Shown piece after piece: positions 47,294 to 56,529 of a stretch of DNA of 64,000 nucleotides. The stretch's first letter is position 1. Every line of letters begins with the position of its first letter. The notes beneath the pieces are model-generated. The model was given only the letters and a program-made list of their open reading frames with translations, did not search any database and was not told the origin of the DNA. The translations under genes and the position numbers were made by a program. This DNA comes from Rhodanobacter sp. MP7CTX1 (GTDB taxonomy: Bacteria > Pseudomonadota > Gammaproteobacteria > Xanthomonadales > Rhodanobacteraceae), in assembly GCF_014205795.1 (NCBI RefSeq), contig NZ_JACHCN010000011.1, positions 62,001 to 126,000 on the forward strand. The letters run 5' to 3'.

Positions 47294-47395
47294 GTGGCTT
47301 ACCTGGATGAGGCGGATGATCCATGTCCTTCTGGAGTTGCCTGATGCAATCGGGATGCATGGATTTAGCTGCGCGTTGTGCGCATACTAGTGATC

Positions 47396-47445
47396 AACAA
47401 GATCCATACATCGGTGGCAAAGTGACGCGGACAAAATCCATACAA
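47396..47445 (+). promoter_or_regulatory. Direct repeat at the MocR start, possible autoregulatory site
   Basis: The sequence ACAAGATCCATACA (47397-47410) recurs as ACAAAATCCATACA (47431-47444), 34 bases apart. MocR-type regulators bind direct repeats on one face of DNA, and this spacing is close to three helical turns. The second copy falls inside the proposed coding start. It is also well placed to affect cyoA. Confidence 0.4.
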
Positions 47446-48825
47446 GAAGCAGGGAATGGCGTTGATTGGTCGGCCGCCCTGAGTGGACACGGCCCTCGCT
47501 ACCTGCAAATCGTCCGCTTCCTCGAGCGTGCAATGGCAGAAGGGCATCTGCGCCCAGGCGATCGTTTGCCGCCACAGCGAGATCTCGCCGGACAACTCCA
47601 TCTCGACCTCACCACAGTGACGCGCGCTTATGCGGAGGCTCGCGGTCGGGACCTGATTCATGCCCGTGGAGCATTGGGGACCTACATATCCACGCCGAAG
47701 GTCGAACTCGCGCCCATCGTCGACCTGAGCATGAACATTCCGCCGCCACCGGCGTCGGTGGACTTCACCGACCTTCTAAGGCGTGGCGTGGAGCAGGTCT
47801 TGACTCGCGCAGACGCCAACATGCTGATGACATATCACCCTGGCGGCGGAAGCAAGGCTGATCGGGAAGCAGGGGCCATATGGCTCGCTCCGGTGCTTGG
47901 GCGCGTCGAGCCGGCGCGCATCGTAACCAGTCCGGGTGCCCAGGCCGCGCTGGCCGCACTCATTCTGGCGCTGACCAAGCCGGGTGACGCCATTGTCACC
48001 GAGTCGATGACTTATCCCGGCTTGTTGGGGGCTTCGCGCCAATTGAGTCGACGCATCGTGGTGGCTGATCGCGATGCCCATGGCATGACGCCAGAAGCGC
48101 TGGAGTCGGCTTATCGGAAGGAGGGCGCGAAAGTGGTCTATCTCAACCCCACCATGCAGAACCCGACTACACGCACCATGCCGGAGCATCGCCGTCGCGA
48201 CATTGCACGGGTCGCTGCCAAACACGATATCCAGATTATCGAAGACGACCCCTATTGGCGTTTGGCGGAGGATGCGCCGCCTTCGCTATCGCATTGGGCC
48301 CCCGGCCAGGTGCACTACATATCGACGCTATCCAAGTGCCTGACGCCGGGACTTCGGACAGCCTACGTAGTGTCGCCTGATGACAATGCACGAATTCGCT
48401 TTCTTGCGGCGTTGCGGGCCGCCACGCTCATGTCAACGCCACTGATGACTTCAGTCGCGACGCAGTGGATCCACGACGGCTCGGCCATCCAACTTCTTGA
48501 AGGCGTAAAGAATGAAGCTCACGCCCGCCAACAGCTCGCCGAACACATTCTGACCGATGGAAGCCAGCATTGGCCGGCCGGCGGCATACACATCTGGTAT
48601 GAGCTTCCTGACAGCTGGACTACACAAGCGTTAGCCATCGCTGCGCGTCTGGAAGGACTGGCAGTCACTTCCTCCGACGCATTTGCCGCCGGTAGCGAGT
48701 CCGCGACAGCCATCCGAATTTCTCTCGGCGGCGTCAAGGATCGCGCGCGGCTGGGGCAAGCACTGCAAAGGCTCGCTGACCTTATCAGGCGTGGTCCCGA
48801 CTCATTCGAACCGGTCGTGATTTAA
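47422..48825 (+). CDS. MocR-type regulator: GntR winged helix fused to class I aminotransferase
   Basis: About 467-residue protein. A GntR DNA-binding domain comes first (EGHLRPGDRLPPQRDLAGQL, then TTVTRAYAEARGRDLI), followed by a PLP-dependent aminotransferase-like domain: SPGAQAALAALILAL, LNPTMQNPTTRTM, IIEDDPYWRL and the PLP lysine in YISTLSKCLTPGLRTAYV. Members sense PLP or amines and control nearby genes. GTG at 47422 gives the normal family length; ATG codons at 47323 and 47359 are alternatives. It is divergent from cyoABCD. Confidence 0.9.
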   Translation: MTRTKSIQEAGNGVDWSAALSGHGPRYLQIVRFLERAMAEGHLRPGDRLPPQRDLAGQLHLDLTTVTRAYAEARGRDLIHARGALGTYISTPKVELAPIVDLSMNIPPPPASVDFTDLLRRGVEQVLTRADANMLMTYHPGGGSKADREAGAIWLAPVLGRVEPARIVTSPGAQAALAALILALTKPGDAIVTESMTYPGLLGASRQLSRRIVVADRDAHGMTPEALESAYRKEGAKVVYLNPTMQNPTTRTMPEHRRRDIARVAAKHDIQIIEDDPYWRLAEDAPPSLSHWAPGQVHYISTLSKCLTPGLRTAYVVSPDDNARIRFLAALRAATLMSTPLMTSVATQWIHDGSAIQLLEGVKNEAHARQQLAEHILTDGSQHWPAGGIHIWYELPDSWTTQALAIAARLEGLAVTSSDAFAAGSESATAIRISLGGVKDRARLGQALQRLADLIRRGPDSFEPVVI

Positions 48826-49410
48826 ATGGACATCGGCGCCAAAGGATGAAGATTTGCAGCAGAAGGACATAGGGATCGACGGCAAAGGCCTTGCCCAAGA
48901 GCGGATATCTTTGATTTTACATAATATACATTATGCGAAATTGGCACTACTGGCGTGGTTCCTGCTTATCGCCCTCGCGGCCCTTGCCGCAGCTCAAAAC
49001 AGCCCTCCGAAGCAATTAGGACAGCAATTGCTCGGCATATCCGTGTCGCAAACCCGATCCGACAAGGTTTCCCAATTCGCTTCTTAGGCTGAGGGGCCCA
49101 TCCCCGACTTTTACACCTTACTTCGATGCGTGTTTTGGTGTTCAGCGCATTGAAAGTTCGGCAGCTACCGCAGAAATCTTCCGCAATCTTCGCCCATAGA
49201 GTTCGCACTGATAGAAGTCCACCAAGAAACATCGACGGTGCGGAAATCAACACACTCAATCTTTGGCTGCCGTGGATGCTGTGGCCCATACCGGATTCAC
49301 TCATTTCATGGCCAGCTCGGAGCCTGGTCGCAGGCACGGTCACCCTACCCCCGATAACCTGCCCTAATCACTTGCGTTGCCTTGCCTTGCCTTGCACTCG
49401 CTCAGCGGCC
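48826..49410. other. Intergenic region, more AT-rich, no recognised gene
   Basis: About 585 bases between the MocR gene and the MBL gene stop. A 77-codon frame at 48854-49087 (plus, TTG start) would encode one membrane helix (LALLAWFLLIALAALAAAQ) but is not recognised. An inverted repeat CATAAT-ATAC-ATTATG lies at 48920-48935. The region may be gene debris. Confidence 0.3.
49377..49395. repeat. Short tandem repeat of TTGCC
   Basis: Nearly four copies of the pentamer TTGCC follow one another, just downstream of the MBL gene. It is non-coding, so slippage would have no obvious phenotype. Confidence 0.6.
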
Positions 49411-50352
49411 TTACAAGCTCAGATAGACAATCTTCGCAAAAAGATCTGGCTTGACGATAAAGCCTCCCCATTGAGCGTCGAATGGTGCGGTCGGCTTTGA
49501 AGCGACCACCTGATCGAGCGTTTTGCCCTGGGCCTTAAGCATGGCCACGCGATCGCGAATCCCTACCAACATGTCGCGAAAAGCTTTCAACTGCGCTTTG
49601 TTGCCCACCGCGCCATGGCCGGGAACAATCAGTGTGTGATCGGTGATATTGACCAGATAGCTATCTACCGCGCTGATCGTGCCGTTGATCTTGCCACCGT
49701 GCTCGTAGTCGATATAAGGATAAAAGCCGTTCCAGAATGTATCGCCCGTCGCCAGCACGTCCTCTTTGGTAAAGTAAACTGAAATATCACCGTCCGTATG
49801 GCTTGGTGCCAGCGGTGTCACCACGATGTTGTCGCCGTCGAAGTTGTAGGTCTTCGCAGCGGTCAGAAGAATGGTGGGCATACCATCCTTAGTGACCGGC
49901 GGAAACGTATGGTTCCAGTTTGTAACTCGTGATGCCTGCGCCAAGTGCTTGGCAGTATTCGGGGTCGCGATAACCAGCGCACCAGCTTCGTGCAACCAAG
50001 CGTCGCCGTCACTGTGGTCCCAATGCCAATGCGTGTTGACTACATATTTTACCGAGCCTGCTCCCAACGTGTCCAAAGCGTTTTGAATCGGCTTTTTGGA
50101 CAATGCTATTCCTGCCTCGACCATGAACTTACCATCGGAACCAGTCAACACGGTGATGTTTCCGCCGGAACCTTCCAACTCAGTGACACCCCCACGCAGA
50201 GGGTGTACCGTTATCCGGCCACTCGCCGCTTCGGCGTTGACCTGCTCGAATACGCCAGCTACCACTGGCAAAGATAGTGTGGAGATGACCAGGACGACGA
50301 CGGCCATAAGGCTCGCCAAGCGAACTTTCGAAACGAATTTGGGATTAGTCAC
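49411..50352 (-). CDS. Exported MBL-fold metallo-hydrolase
   Basis: 313-residue metallo-beta-lactamase-fold protein with a signal peptide (LASLMAVVVLVISTLSLPVVAG). Zinc ligands are complete: NTHWHWDHSDGD (HxHxDH), PSHTDGD, the bridging Asp in LATGDTFWNG and the last His in VPGHGAV. The fold hydrolyses many substrates (lactones, thioesters, lactams), so no reaction is assigned. It is a close paralogue of the partial gene at 63568. A perfect 8-bp-arm palindrome lies 14 bases before the start, suggesting tight control. Confidence 0.9.
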   Translation of the reverse strand: MTNPKFVSKVRLASLMAVVVLVISTLSLPVVAGVFEQVNAEAASGRITVHPLRGGVTELEGSGGNITVLTGSDGKFMVEAGIALSKKPIQNALDTLGAGSVKYVVNTHWHWDHSDGDAWLHEAGALVIATPNTAKHLAQASRVTNWNHTFPPVTKDGMPTILLTAAKTYNFDGDNIVVTPLAPSHTDGDISVYFTKEDVLATGDTFWNGFYPYIDYEHGGKINGTISAVDSYLVNITDHTLIVPGHGAVGNKAQLKAFRDMLVGIRDRVAMLKAQGKTLDQVVASKPTAPFDAQWGGFIVKPDLFAKIVYLSL

Positions 50353-50365
50353 GGAATAGGTCCTT

Positions 50366-50383
50366 ATAGATTGAACAATCTAT
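50366..50383. promoter_or_regulatory. 18-bp palindromic operator upstream of the MBL gene
   Basis: ATAGATTG and CAATCTAT are perfect arms around an AA centre. The site lies 14-31 bases upstream of the MBL start codon, overlapping the expected leader or promoter. The form resembles TetR- or MarR-family operators. No such regulator gene adjoins it. Confidence 0.6.
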
Positions 50384-51081
50384 CTTGTGAAAATTAATAA
50401 ATGATTCACACGACCGTCGATTTGACTATGTGCTATTACTCTACAATGTAGCTGCCGCAAATTTCATGCGAGTAGCGCGACACTAAATTATCCATTGTAA
50501 TATTTTCGTGAAGGTAAAAATAACCATGTCGCATAGCAACTTATTTCCGCGTGGCGTTACTGACTCGGACAAAACTTAACCTACGTAAGCTATGCGCGTA
50601 TCACTCTTCATGCGACGAGACAGCTACCACTTTAGTGTTAGACGATGAACTCTCATCGCCATCGTCGCCCGGTGCAGAATGTTTTTTGGAGGTCGAGCGG
50701 CGTATGGCATCTATAGAAGTCCATTTCGCTTAACGGATACCACTTAAGTAGTATGCACACACAATCCAGAAGTGTGATTTTTCGAAACGTAAATATCTGT
50801 ATTTTTGACTCTAGATTTAGTAAACCACTTCATTACAAGCAAAGTTATTTAATTCAGGCATTTTCGAGCTAAGTCGGCTTAAGCCTCTGAGCATGAGGTG
50901 ACTACTGGTGTTGATAGAGATCGACCGCCATCATGCTGACCGTCATGTCGCAGAGAGGTCCTAGCGATGAAATTCAATCGCAGCGACGGACCTGAGGTTT
51001 CCGTAGCTTCATAAAATTTCACCGATGATCCAACCAATGGTGACTGTGTAATGAGAGCCAATTTATTCGGGTTAGACGTCC
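50384..51081. other. AT-rich intergenic region between MBL and protoglobin genes
   Basis: About 700 bases clearly richer in A and T than the rest of the window, with no convincing gene. A 60-codon frame at 50551-50733 is not recognised. It holds divergent promoters. The base composition suggests horizontally acquired DNA or a decayed gene. Confidence 0.4.
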
Positions 51082-51693
51082 ATGAATAGCAATGCGAACG
51101 ACATCTCTGGATATACCTACGGAACGCCGGCCATCGCCGTTTCATCCGCGACGCTCAATGACCTTCAGCGACTCAAGACGTCCGTGGGCTTTACGGAGGA
51201 TGATGAGCGCTCGTTGCTTTTAGCGGGATTCGTTTTAAAGGATGATGTCGAGCGCATCGTGAAACACTGGCGCGCCAACATTATTGCTGGAATTCCCCAT
51301 CTCGCAAAGCACTCACGGAACCTCGATGGATCTCCCTCCCCTGATTACCTTGCGCGCAGCAATCGCCGATTCGAACAATGGATCATTGATACCTGCACAC
51401 GTACCTACGACCAGGACTGGTTGAACTACCAGCAAGAGATAGCGCTGCGCCATACGAGTGTGAAGAAAAATCAGACCGACAACGTTGTCTCTACGCCTTA
51501 CGTTCCCTACAGCGACATCGTTGCTTTCGTGGCTGTTCTCAACGAAACGATAAAGCCATATTTAGCGGCCAAGGGACATACAGAATCTGAGGTATCTAGC
51601 ATGCATAAGGCTTGGATCAAGTCGATGCACATCCAGATGGCGCTTTGGTCAAAAACCTATATGGAAAGTGGCGAGCACGGCAAAGAATGGTGA
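51082..51693 (+). CDS. Protoglobin family haem protein
   Basis: 203-residue single-domain globin of the protoglobin family, which binds O2, CO or NO. The start YTYGTPAIAVSSATLNDLQR and the stretch FTEDDERSLLLAG are typical of the family. The proximal haem histidine is probably His124 in EIALRHTSVKKN. No C-terminal signalling domain is attached, so it may be a scavenger or enzyme rather than a sensor. It lies 84 bases before a HAD-like gene on the same strand. The ribosome binding site is weak. Confidence 0.88.
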   Translation: MNSNANDISGYTYGTPAIAVSSATLNDLQRLKTSVGFTEDDERSLLLAGFVLKDDVERIVKHWRANIIAGIPHLAKHSRNLDGSPSPDYLARSNRRFEQWIIDTCTRTYDQDWLNYQQEIALRHTSVKKNQTDNVVSTPYVPYSDIVAFVAVLNETIKPYLAAKGHTESEVSSMHKAWIKSMHIQMALWSKTYMESGEHGKEW

Positions 51694-51777
51694 CATTGCC
51701 GCATACCCACGTTTTTTCCTCGACGTTAAGGAAAACGAGAAGAGGCTTCGGTTCTCGTACTGAATTGAGTAATCATC

Positions 51778-52548
51778 GTGCTTAAACGACGCGACTTTCT
51801 GAAAATGACGTCTGCTGCGGCTGCTATGGGAATGGTGAGCACAGTTCCTGGCAAATCAACGTCAGGTGATTACAAGACAAAAGTGGTGGCCTTTGACGCT
51901 TTTGCGCTCTTCAATGCGAACAGCGTAGTTGCAGCCGTCGAAAAAATGTTTCCTAAACGCGGAGCTGCGCTAAGTCTAGCGTGGCGAGCCGCGCAATTTG
52001 AGTACACGTGGCTTCGTAACAGTATGGGTAAGTACGACAACTTCTGGAACGTCACGCGTTCGGCGCTTCGACATGCAGCACGAGCCAGTGACATAGCAAT
52101 AAACGATGCCCAGTCCGACGAGCTGATGCAGTCGTACCTGAGCCTTCGAGCCTGGCCTGACGCTGCACAAACGTTGGATCGATTGAAAGAGGCAAATATC
52201 AGGCTGGCAATTTTGTCCAACTTCACTTTAGATATGATGCGTCACTGCGTAGTGTCGTCTGGTTTGGAAGGTAAGCTGGACGCGCTCTTAAGTACTGACG
52301 AAGTGGGGTTCTTCAAACCCGCCCCTCTGGCATACCGAATAGCAACTACAGCATTCAAAGTCACGAGACCGGAAGTGCTGTTCGTTGCATTTGGGGGATG
52401 GGACGCGGTCGGTGCCAAGGCTTATGGCTACCGTACCTATTGGGCAAACAGAGCGTCGGCGGCCAGCGAGGACATGGGTTACCAGCCAGACGCCAACTCT
52501 GCCAGCTTGGATCGGCTGGTTTCGTTTGCCACAACGGGAAATTCTTGA
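51778..52548 (+). CDS. Tat-exported haloacid-dehalogenase-like (HAD type II) protein
   Basis: 256-residue HAD-superfamily protein with a Tat signal (KRRDFLKMTSAAAAMGM). The nucleophile region reads VVAFDAFALFNAN, one residue shorter than the usual FDAYGTLFD of L-2-haloacid dehalogenases. Motif II is ILSNFTLDMM, the lysine is in GFFKPAPLAYRI and the acidic pair region is FGGWDAVGAKAYG. The start is GTG at 51778. It forms a unit with the protoglobin gene. Substrate unknown; dehalogenase activity is uncertain given the altered motif I. Confidence 0.82.
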   Translation: MLKRRDFLKMTSAAAAMGMVSTVPGKSTSGDYKTKVVAFDAFALFNANSVVAAVEKMFPKRGAALSLAWRAAQFEYTWLRNSMGKYDNFWNVTRSALRHAARASDIAINDAQSDELMQSYLSLRAWPDAAQTLDRLKEANIRLAILSNFTLDMMRHCVVSSGLEGKLDALLSTDEVGFFKPAPLAYRIATTAFKVTRPEVLFVAFGGWDAVGAKAYGYRTYWANRASAASEDMGYQPDANSASLDRLVSFATTGNS

Positions 52549-52750
52549 AGCTCTCGTCTCTGGCGCCACGTGGACAGAACTCGCTTGTCTTCCAGGCCAG
52601 AGAGCGCCTTGTAAAGATTTCGCCGTTCTGAGTGCGTATTGATTGTGTCGCATTCGACGTCCTTTGACATGCGAAGCGACACGACCTATCAATTTCGGCC
52701 CCACGGGACAAACAATCAGATAAGACATCATCCCTTTTTAATTGGACAGC

Positions 52751-53092
52751 TCAAGCTGCGCTGTGCGCGCTAACAGCATCCATGACCCGGGCCGAATAGA
52801 CCATCGCTGCGCCGGCGTTCAACGCCACCGCCACGCCCAATGCCTCTGCAATCTCTTCGCGACTGGCGCCGTGCTTCAACGCCGCACCCGTGTGCACGGT
52901 AATACAGCCATCGCAGCGATTGGTCACGGAAACAGCCAGTGCAATCAATTCGCGCGTCTTGGCGTCGAGGTGCCCAGTCTTTTCACCGGCGCCCGACAGT
53001 GTTTGGTAACCAGCAAGGGTGTCCGGGCTGAGTTTGCCCAGCTCGCCAATGCGGCTCATCAATTCTTTGCGGTATTGCAGCCAATCAAGCAT
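52751..53092 (-). CDS. Carboxymuconolactone decarboxylase family / AhpD-like protein
   Basis: 113-residue alpha-helical protein with the AhpD-like redox motif CDGCITVH (Cys60, Cys63, His67). Such proteins reduce peroxides or act as disulfide relays; the aromatic-pathway decarboxylases lack the CxxC, so the redox role is favoured. ATG at 53092 has GGAG nine bases upstream and gives the normal family length; longer in-frame starts have no ribosome binding site. It is a lone gene, convergent with the HAD gene. Confidence 0.88.
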   Translation of the reverse strand: MLDWLQYRKELMSRIGELGKLSPDTLAGYQTLSGAGEKTGHLDAKTRELIALAVSVTNRCDGCITVHTGAALKHGASREEIAEALGVAVALNAGAAMVYSARVMDAVSAHSAA

Positions 53093-53575
53093 GAGGTTGT
53101 GCTCCGGTTCGTTTAGCGGGAGTCGATCCATGGCGTTAACCAACAACGTTAGCTTACGCCATAAATCGAGCGGATTAATGGTGAATAGACGCAATAAGCA
53201 GTTCGATCGTCTCAACGAATTCTTTCAGTCGACCAGTTGATCCGGCGCATGTGGGCGCCAGCATGAATATTTACTGCCTGATGGCTGGATCCTTGGCGAT
53301 GGATCACGAAACGATACAGGTTGAGAATGCAATTGTTTTTGCTCAGTGCGCACCTACAGAATCGAGCAATTTGAATCTACAGCGCCAGTGATACTACAAA
53401 TTCGATCGGGCCTACATACCTTGCATTCTGTGGGTGTCACCGCACGGCATTTGATAGATTTGCGCTGACCTCGTCATGAGGTTGTAGAAGGCGCATCGGC
53501 ACCGCCGCCGACTTCAGAACCCCCTGGTGAAATTCGCCACAATCTCACTGGAGCGGTGGAGTGTTTTTCATCGGA
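53093..53575. other. Intergenic region, nothing recognised
   Basis: About 480 bases between two minus-strand genes. No family resemblance was found in any frame. It should contain the promoter of the AhpD-like gene. Confidence 0.3.
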
Positions 53576-55207
53576 CTAGTGCCTGCGGTGCGTCATTAAT
53601 TCACTGGCGATCTCTCCGATCACCACGCACGGTGCCATGGTGTTACCCGTGGTGACGCGGGGCATGACGGACGAGTCCGCAATGCGAAGTCTTGAGACGC
53701 CATGGACGAGTAGCGTCCCGTCGACAACCGCACCATCGTCCGTTCCCATCCGCGCGGTGCCGCATGGGTGCCAGAAGGTGGTTAACCCGTTCCGCAAAAA
53801 TTGCTTCAGCTTCCCATCCGACAAAGCTCCAGGAGCGACCTCCCCTCCTCTGAAGTCCTTCAAGGCGCTTGAGTTGCCAATCGCACGGACCATGTTCAAG
53901 CCCTCAATCAGGTCGGCAAGGTCTTGGGGCTCCGCCAGATAGTTCGCGTTGACCTGTGGCGCGTCCGAGGGCTGGCCGCTCGCGAGCGAGACACTCCCGC
54001 GGCTTTGTGGTCGCATCCCGACCACCATGGACCAGCAATCTGGCGACGGTTTGAAGTTCGATGCATTTTCTGGCGTGATGATCGGGCTCTGGATTGCGTA
54101 CGAATAGAAGTTTGGGCTGTCCAAATCGGCACGAGATTTCCAGAAACTTGCAACCTGCGAACGTGGAATTTGGGGGGGGCGATCGTCGCCGTTCTCCCAG
54201 ACACAACCGAAGGACACATGGTCGTGAAGATCCTTGCCCACGCCAGGCAGATGCTGCACTAACGGTATGTTGAATCGAGAAAGTTCGTCTCCATCGCCGA
54301 TGCCTGACAGCATAAGAATTTTCGGCGTGTTGATAGCACCCATCGACAGCACGATCTCGACGCTTGCACCCACGCTCAGTTGCTCTCCACGATGACTGAA
54401 CACAACTTTGGACGCCACGCGGTCCTGGAAGATGATTCTTTTCACTAAAGCTCCCGTCAGCACCGTCAGATTGGATCGACCCATCAGCGGACGGACATAG
54501 GACTGGAATATGGAGCATCGCGAATCGCCGACCACGGTCTCATCGACAAATGCGCAACCACCGTCGGACTCCATCATCTCGCCGTTTGGATCCGAAAATT
54601 GACGGAGTCCGCACGCCTGCGCTCCAACGAGGAACTGGTGAGCGAAAGGGGCCGGATTCACGGCGTTTCGGACGGGGACCTTGCCTTGGCGACCACGATA
54701 TTCGCCGGCGTCCTGGCCTGAGTATGCCTCGATAACTGATTTGTACAGCGCAAGGACAGAGTCGTAGCGCCACGACGCGTTATTCGCCACTTCAGCGAAA
54801 TGGTTCCAGTCCGCCTGGTGACCGCGCGACCATGTCGATACATTAATGCTTGACCCACCTCCCAGCACCTTGCCCATTGAGTAGTCGATGGCGCGACCGT
54901 CCAGATGAGGATTGGGCGTGCAACGAAATCCCCAGTCCAGATCGGTTCCTAACGTGTAGGGCCATAGATTTGGATCCTGAACGAGCGGACTGTCGTCGTC
55001 GGCGCCAGCCTCCAGTAAGAGCACCTGGACGTCAGGATTCTCGGCCAGCCGAGCCGCGACAACTGAGCCGGCCGTGCCGGCTCCGCAGACGATGTAGTCG
55101 TAATGCTGTTTGATGTTCGAGGCCAAATGCGCCTGATTGGCTTTAGCAGCGGCGTCGAAAGTAGCGTCGTTCTGTTTCGTTTTTTGGTTCATGGGGGGTA
55201 TTCGCAT
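53576..55207 (-). CDS. GMC family oxidoreductase (choline dehydrogenase/alcohol oxidase type)
   Basis: 543-residue flavoprotein. The FAD motif is DYIVCGAGTAGSVVAARLAE (about residue 37) with LLLEAG after it. The GMC signatures follow: GKVLGGGSSINVSTWSRG and GAINTPKILMLSGIG. The active-site pair is visible as WHPCGTARMG and the later Asn in TTGNTMAPCV. It would oxidise an alcohol or aldehyde. ATG at 55207 or 55192 are both possible; neither has a strong ribosome binding site. It is the last gene of a three-gene unit with a tautomerase and a small exported protein. Confidence 0.92.
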   Translation of the reverse strand: MRIPPMNQKTKQNDATFDAAAKANQAHLASNIKQHYDYIVCGAGTAGSVVAARLAENPDVQVLLLEAGADDDSPLVQDPNLWPYTLGTDLDWGFRCTPNPHLDGRAIDYSMGKVLGGGSSINVSTWSRGHQADWNHFAEVANNASWRYDSVLALYKSVIEAYSGQDAGEYRGRQGKVPVRNAVNPAPFAHQFLVGAQACGLRQFSDPNGEMMESDGGCAFVDETVVGDSRCSIFQSYVRPLMGRSNLTVLTGALVKRIIFQDRVASKVVFSHRGEQLSVGASVEIVLSMGAINTPKILMLSGIGDGDELSRFNIPLVQHLPGVGKDLHDHVSFGCVWENGDDRPPQIPRSQVASFWKSRADLDSPNFYSYAIQSPIITPENASNFKPSPDCWSMVVGMRPQSRGSVSLASGQPSDAPQVNANYLAEPQDLADLIEGLNMVRAIGNSSALKDFRGGEVAPGALSDGKLKQFLRNGLTTFWHPCGTARMGTDDGAVVDGTLLVHGVSRLRIADSSVMPRVTTGNTMAPCVVIGEIASELMTHRRH

Positions 55208-55264
55208 TAGTTGTAATGGCGAAACGCCGACCAGGCGGTCAGATCGTTCCGTATGCTGTTGAAT

Positions 55265-55480
55265 TCAGGCTGAGGTTGGCTCAGGCGAGGTTGCCCTGAT
55301 CTCCGCCATCGTCCTGCCACCAACGCCCCAGTCATCAGCGCTAATTTCTGTCAATACGATCGTGACAGCGCGTTCCGGCACCTCAAGTGTTTGCACGGCG
55401 ATATCCGCGACCTGTTTGATGAAAGAGCTTTTTTGCGCGGGCGTGCGACCGCTTAGCATTTGCACGGAGATGATAGGCAT
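55265..55480 (-). CDS. 4-oxalocrotonate tautomerase family protein
   Basis: 71-residue tautomerase. After removal of Met the N-terminal proline (PIISVQMLSGRT) is the catalytic base of the family. KSSFIKQVADIAVQTL and TIVLTEISADDWGVGG follow the 4-OT pattern. The ATG at 55480 has AAGGA seven bases upstream. It lies 57 bases before the GMC oxidoreductase and 67 bases after a small exported protein, implying one transcript. Substrates range from aromatic ring-cleavage products to halogenated acrylates, so none is assigned. Confidence 0.88.
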   Translation of the reverse strand: MPIISVQMLSGRTPAQKSSFIKQVADIAVQTLEVPERAVTIVLTEISADDWGVGGRTMAEIRATSPEPTSA

Positions 55481-55547
55481 CGAGATTTCCTTGGGTGGCA
55501 AGCACCCCGCCAGCGGGCGGAGCGATTCTGGACGTGTGGTGCCGACT

Positions 55548-55937
55548 TCAGTGGAATTTCGGACACAACGCGTAGTCGATTTTCTTGTTGTCGCGAGTGA
55601 GGGCAAATGCGCTCCGCGATTTGATTCGGACACTCTGGAAGACAGTCGATGGTACGGTGGGTGTGCCGTCGCCAAACGCTCGGCATGTCGTCTTCACGCT
55701 GTACGACAGGCCATGCTGACCGAGGATGATGGTTTGGCAATCCGAATCGTGCGGGCCAGAGAACGAGCGTCCATCGAATGTGATCACGGCTGCAAATGCG
55801 GCTCCTTCGCAAGCTTTTCTGCTCGATACCACGTACGCTCCTGTGTTGATCGGCAATAGCGCATCGGCTGCGTGAGCGAACCCGACTGCGAAGATCATGA
55901 TCAACAGGAAGCTGGATCGAAGAGGCGAAAAATTCAT
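55548..55937 (-). CDS. Small exported protein of unknown function
   Basis: 129-residue protein with a clear signal peptide (SSFLLIMIFAVGFAHAAD). The mature part has four cysteines (KACEGA, DSDCQTI, TTCRAF, ALCPKF), consistent with two disulfides in the periplasm. No family was recognised. The start at 55937 has GAGAGA upstream. It is the first gene of the unit with the 4-OT tautomerase and GMC oxidoreductase. Confidence 0.7.
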   Translation of the reverse strand: MNFSPLRSSFLLIMIFAVGFAHAADALLPINTGAYVVSSRKACEGAAFAAVITFDGRSFSGPHDSDCQTIILGQHGLSYSVKTTCRAFGDGTPTVPSTVFQSVRIKSRSAFALTRDNKKIDYALCPKFH

Positions 55938-56529
55938 GACGATCTCTCTGCGGAGTTTGGCAAAGGGTTGCATCGACGAAAGCGCAAAAAGGCGACGATT
56001 TGAGAGAGAGTTTTCCATTTCGCACCACGGTCGCGCATCCTCTCCCAGAGGAAGATTTTCCTAACCCTTCGGGGCGATCCCGTTCAGGTGATGAAACGCA
56101 AAAAACTGCGTCCAACGTGTCATACAGAGTCTGTACTCTAGGCTTGACCAGACTGCAGCGGCGGCCTTGATGAACACTTCAAGAGGATCGAACAAGAAAT
56201 TGAGACGCGCGAGCGGAAGGTCACGCTTCTTCCTAAGCAATTAGTCGTCTCGTGGGTTGGATGCCAGTCATCAGTTACCGATGGGAGCGTTCGTTCACGT
56301 CGTCGTCGACCAACGTTCCCTACTCACGCATCGATGAAATGGCGCACCACAATGGGAGGTTAACCTTGCATATGCGAGCTTTTTCCATGATTGGCTTTTT
56401 GCTCCAAGCTCCCACGTACGCCAGGGTCAGAGGATGTGGCGTCGATAGGCTGCTTTCGACGGAATCGCACGACATATGCCATCCCTAATCTGACCTGTTG
56501 TTGGACGTACATCTCCCGTAGAACGGCTT
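55938..56529. other. Intergenic region with a possible gene remnant
   Basis: About 590 bases. On the plus strand near 56166-56240 a stretch reads LDEHFKRIEQEIETRERK, which looks like real protein with heptad-like charge spacing, but it has no start and the frame soon becomes nonsense-like. It may be the remnant of a transposase or other lost gene. The end of the region has no feature. Confidence 0.3.
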
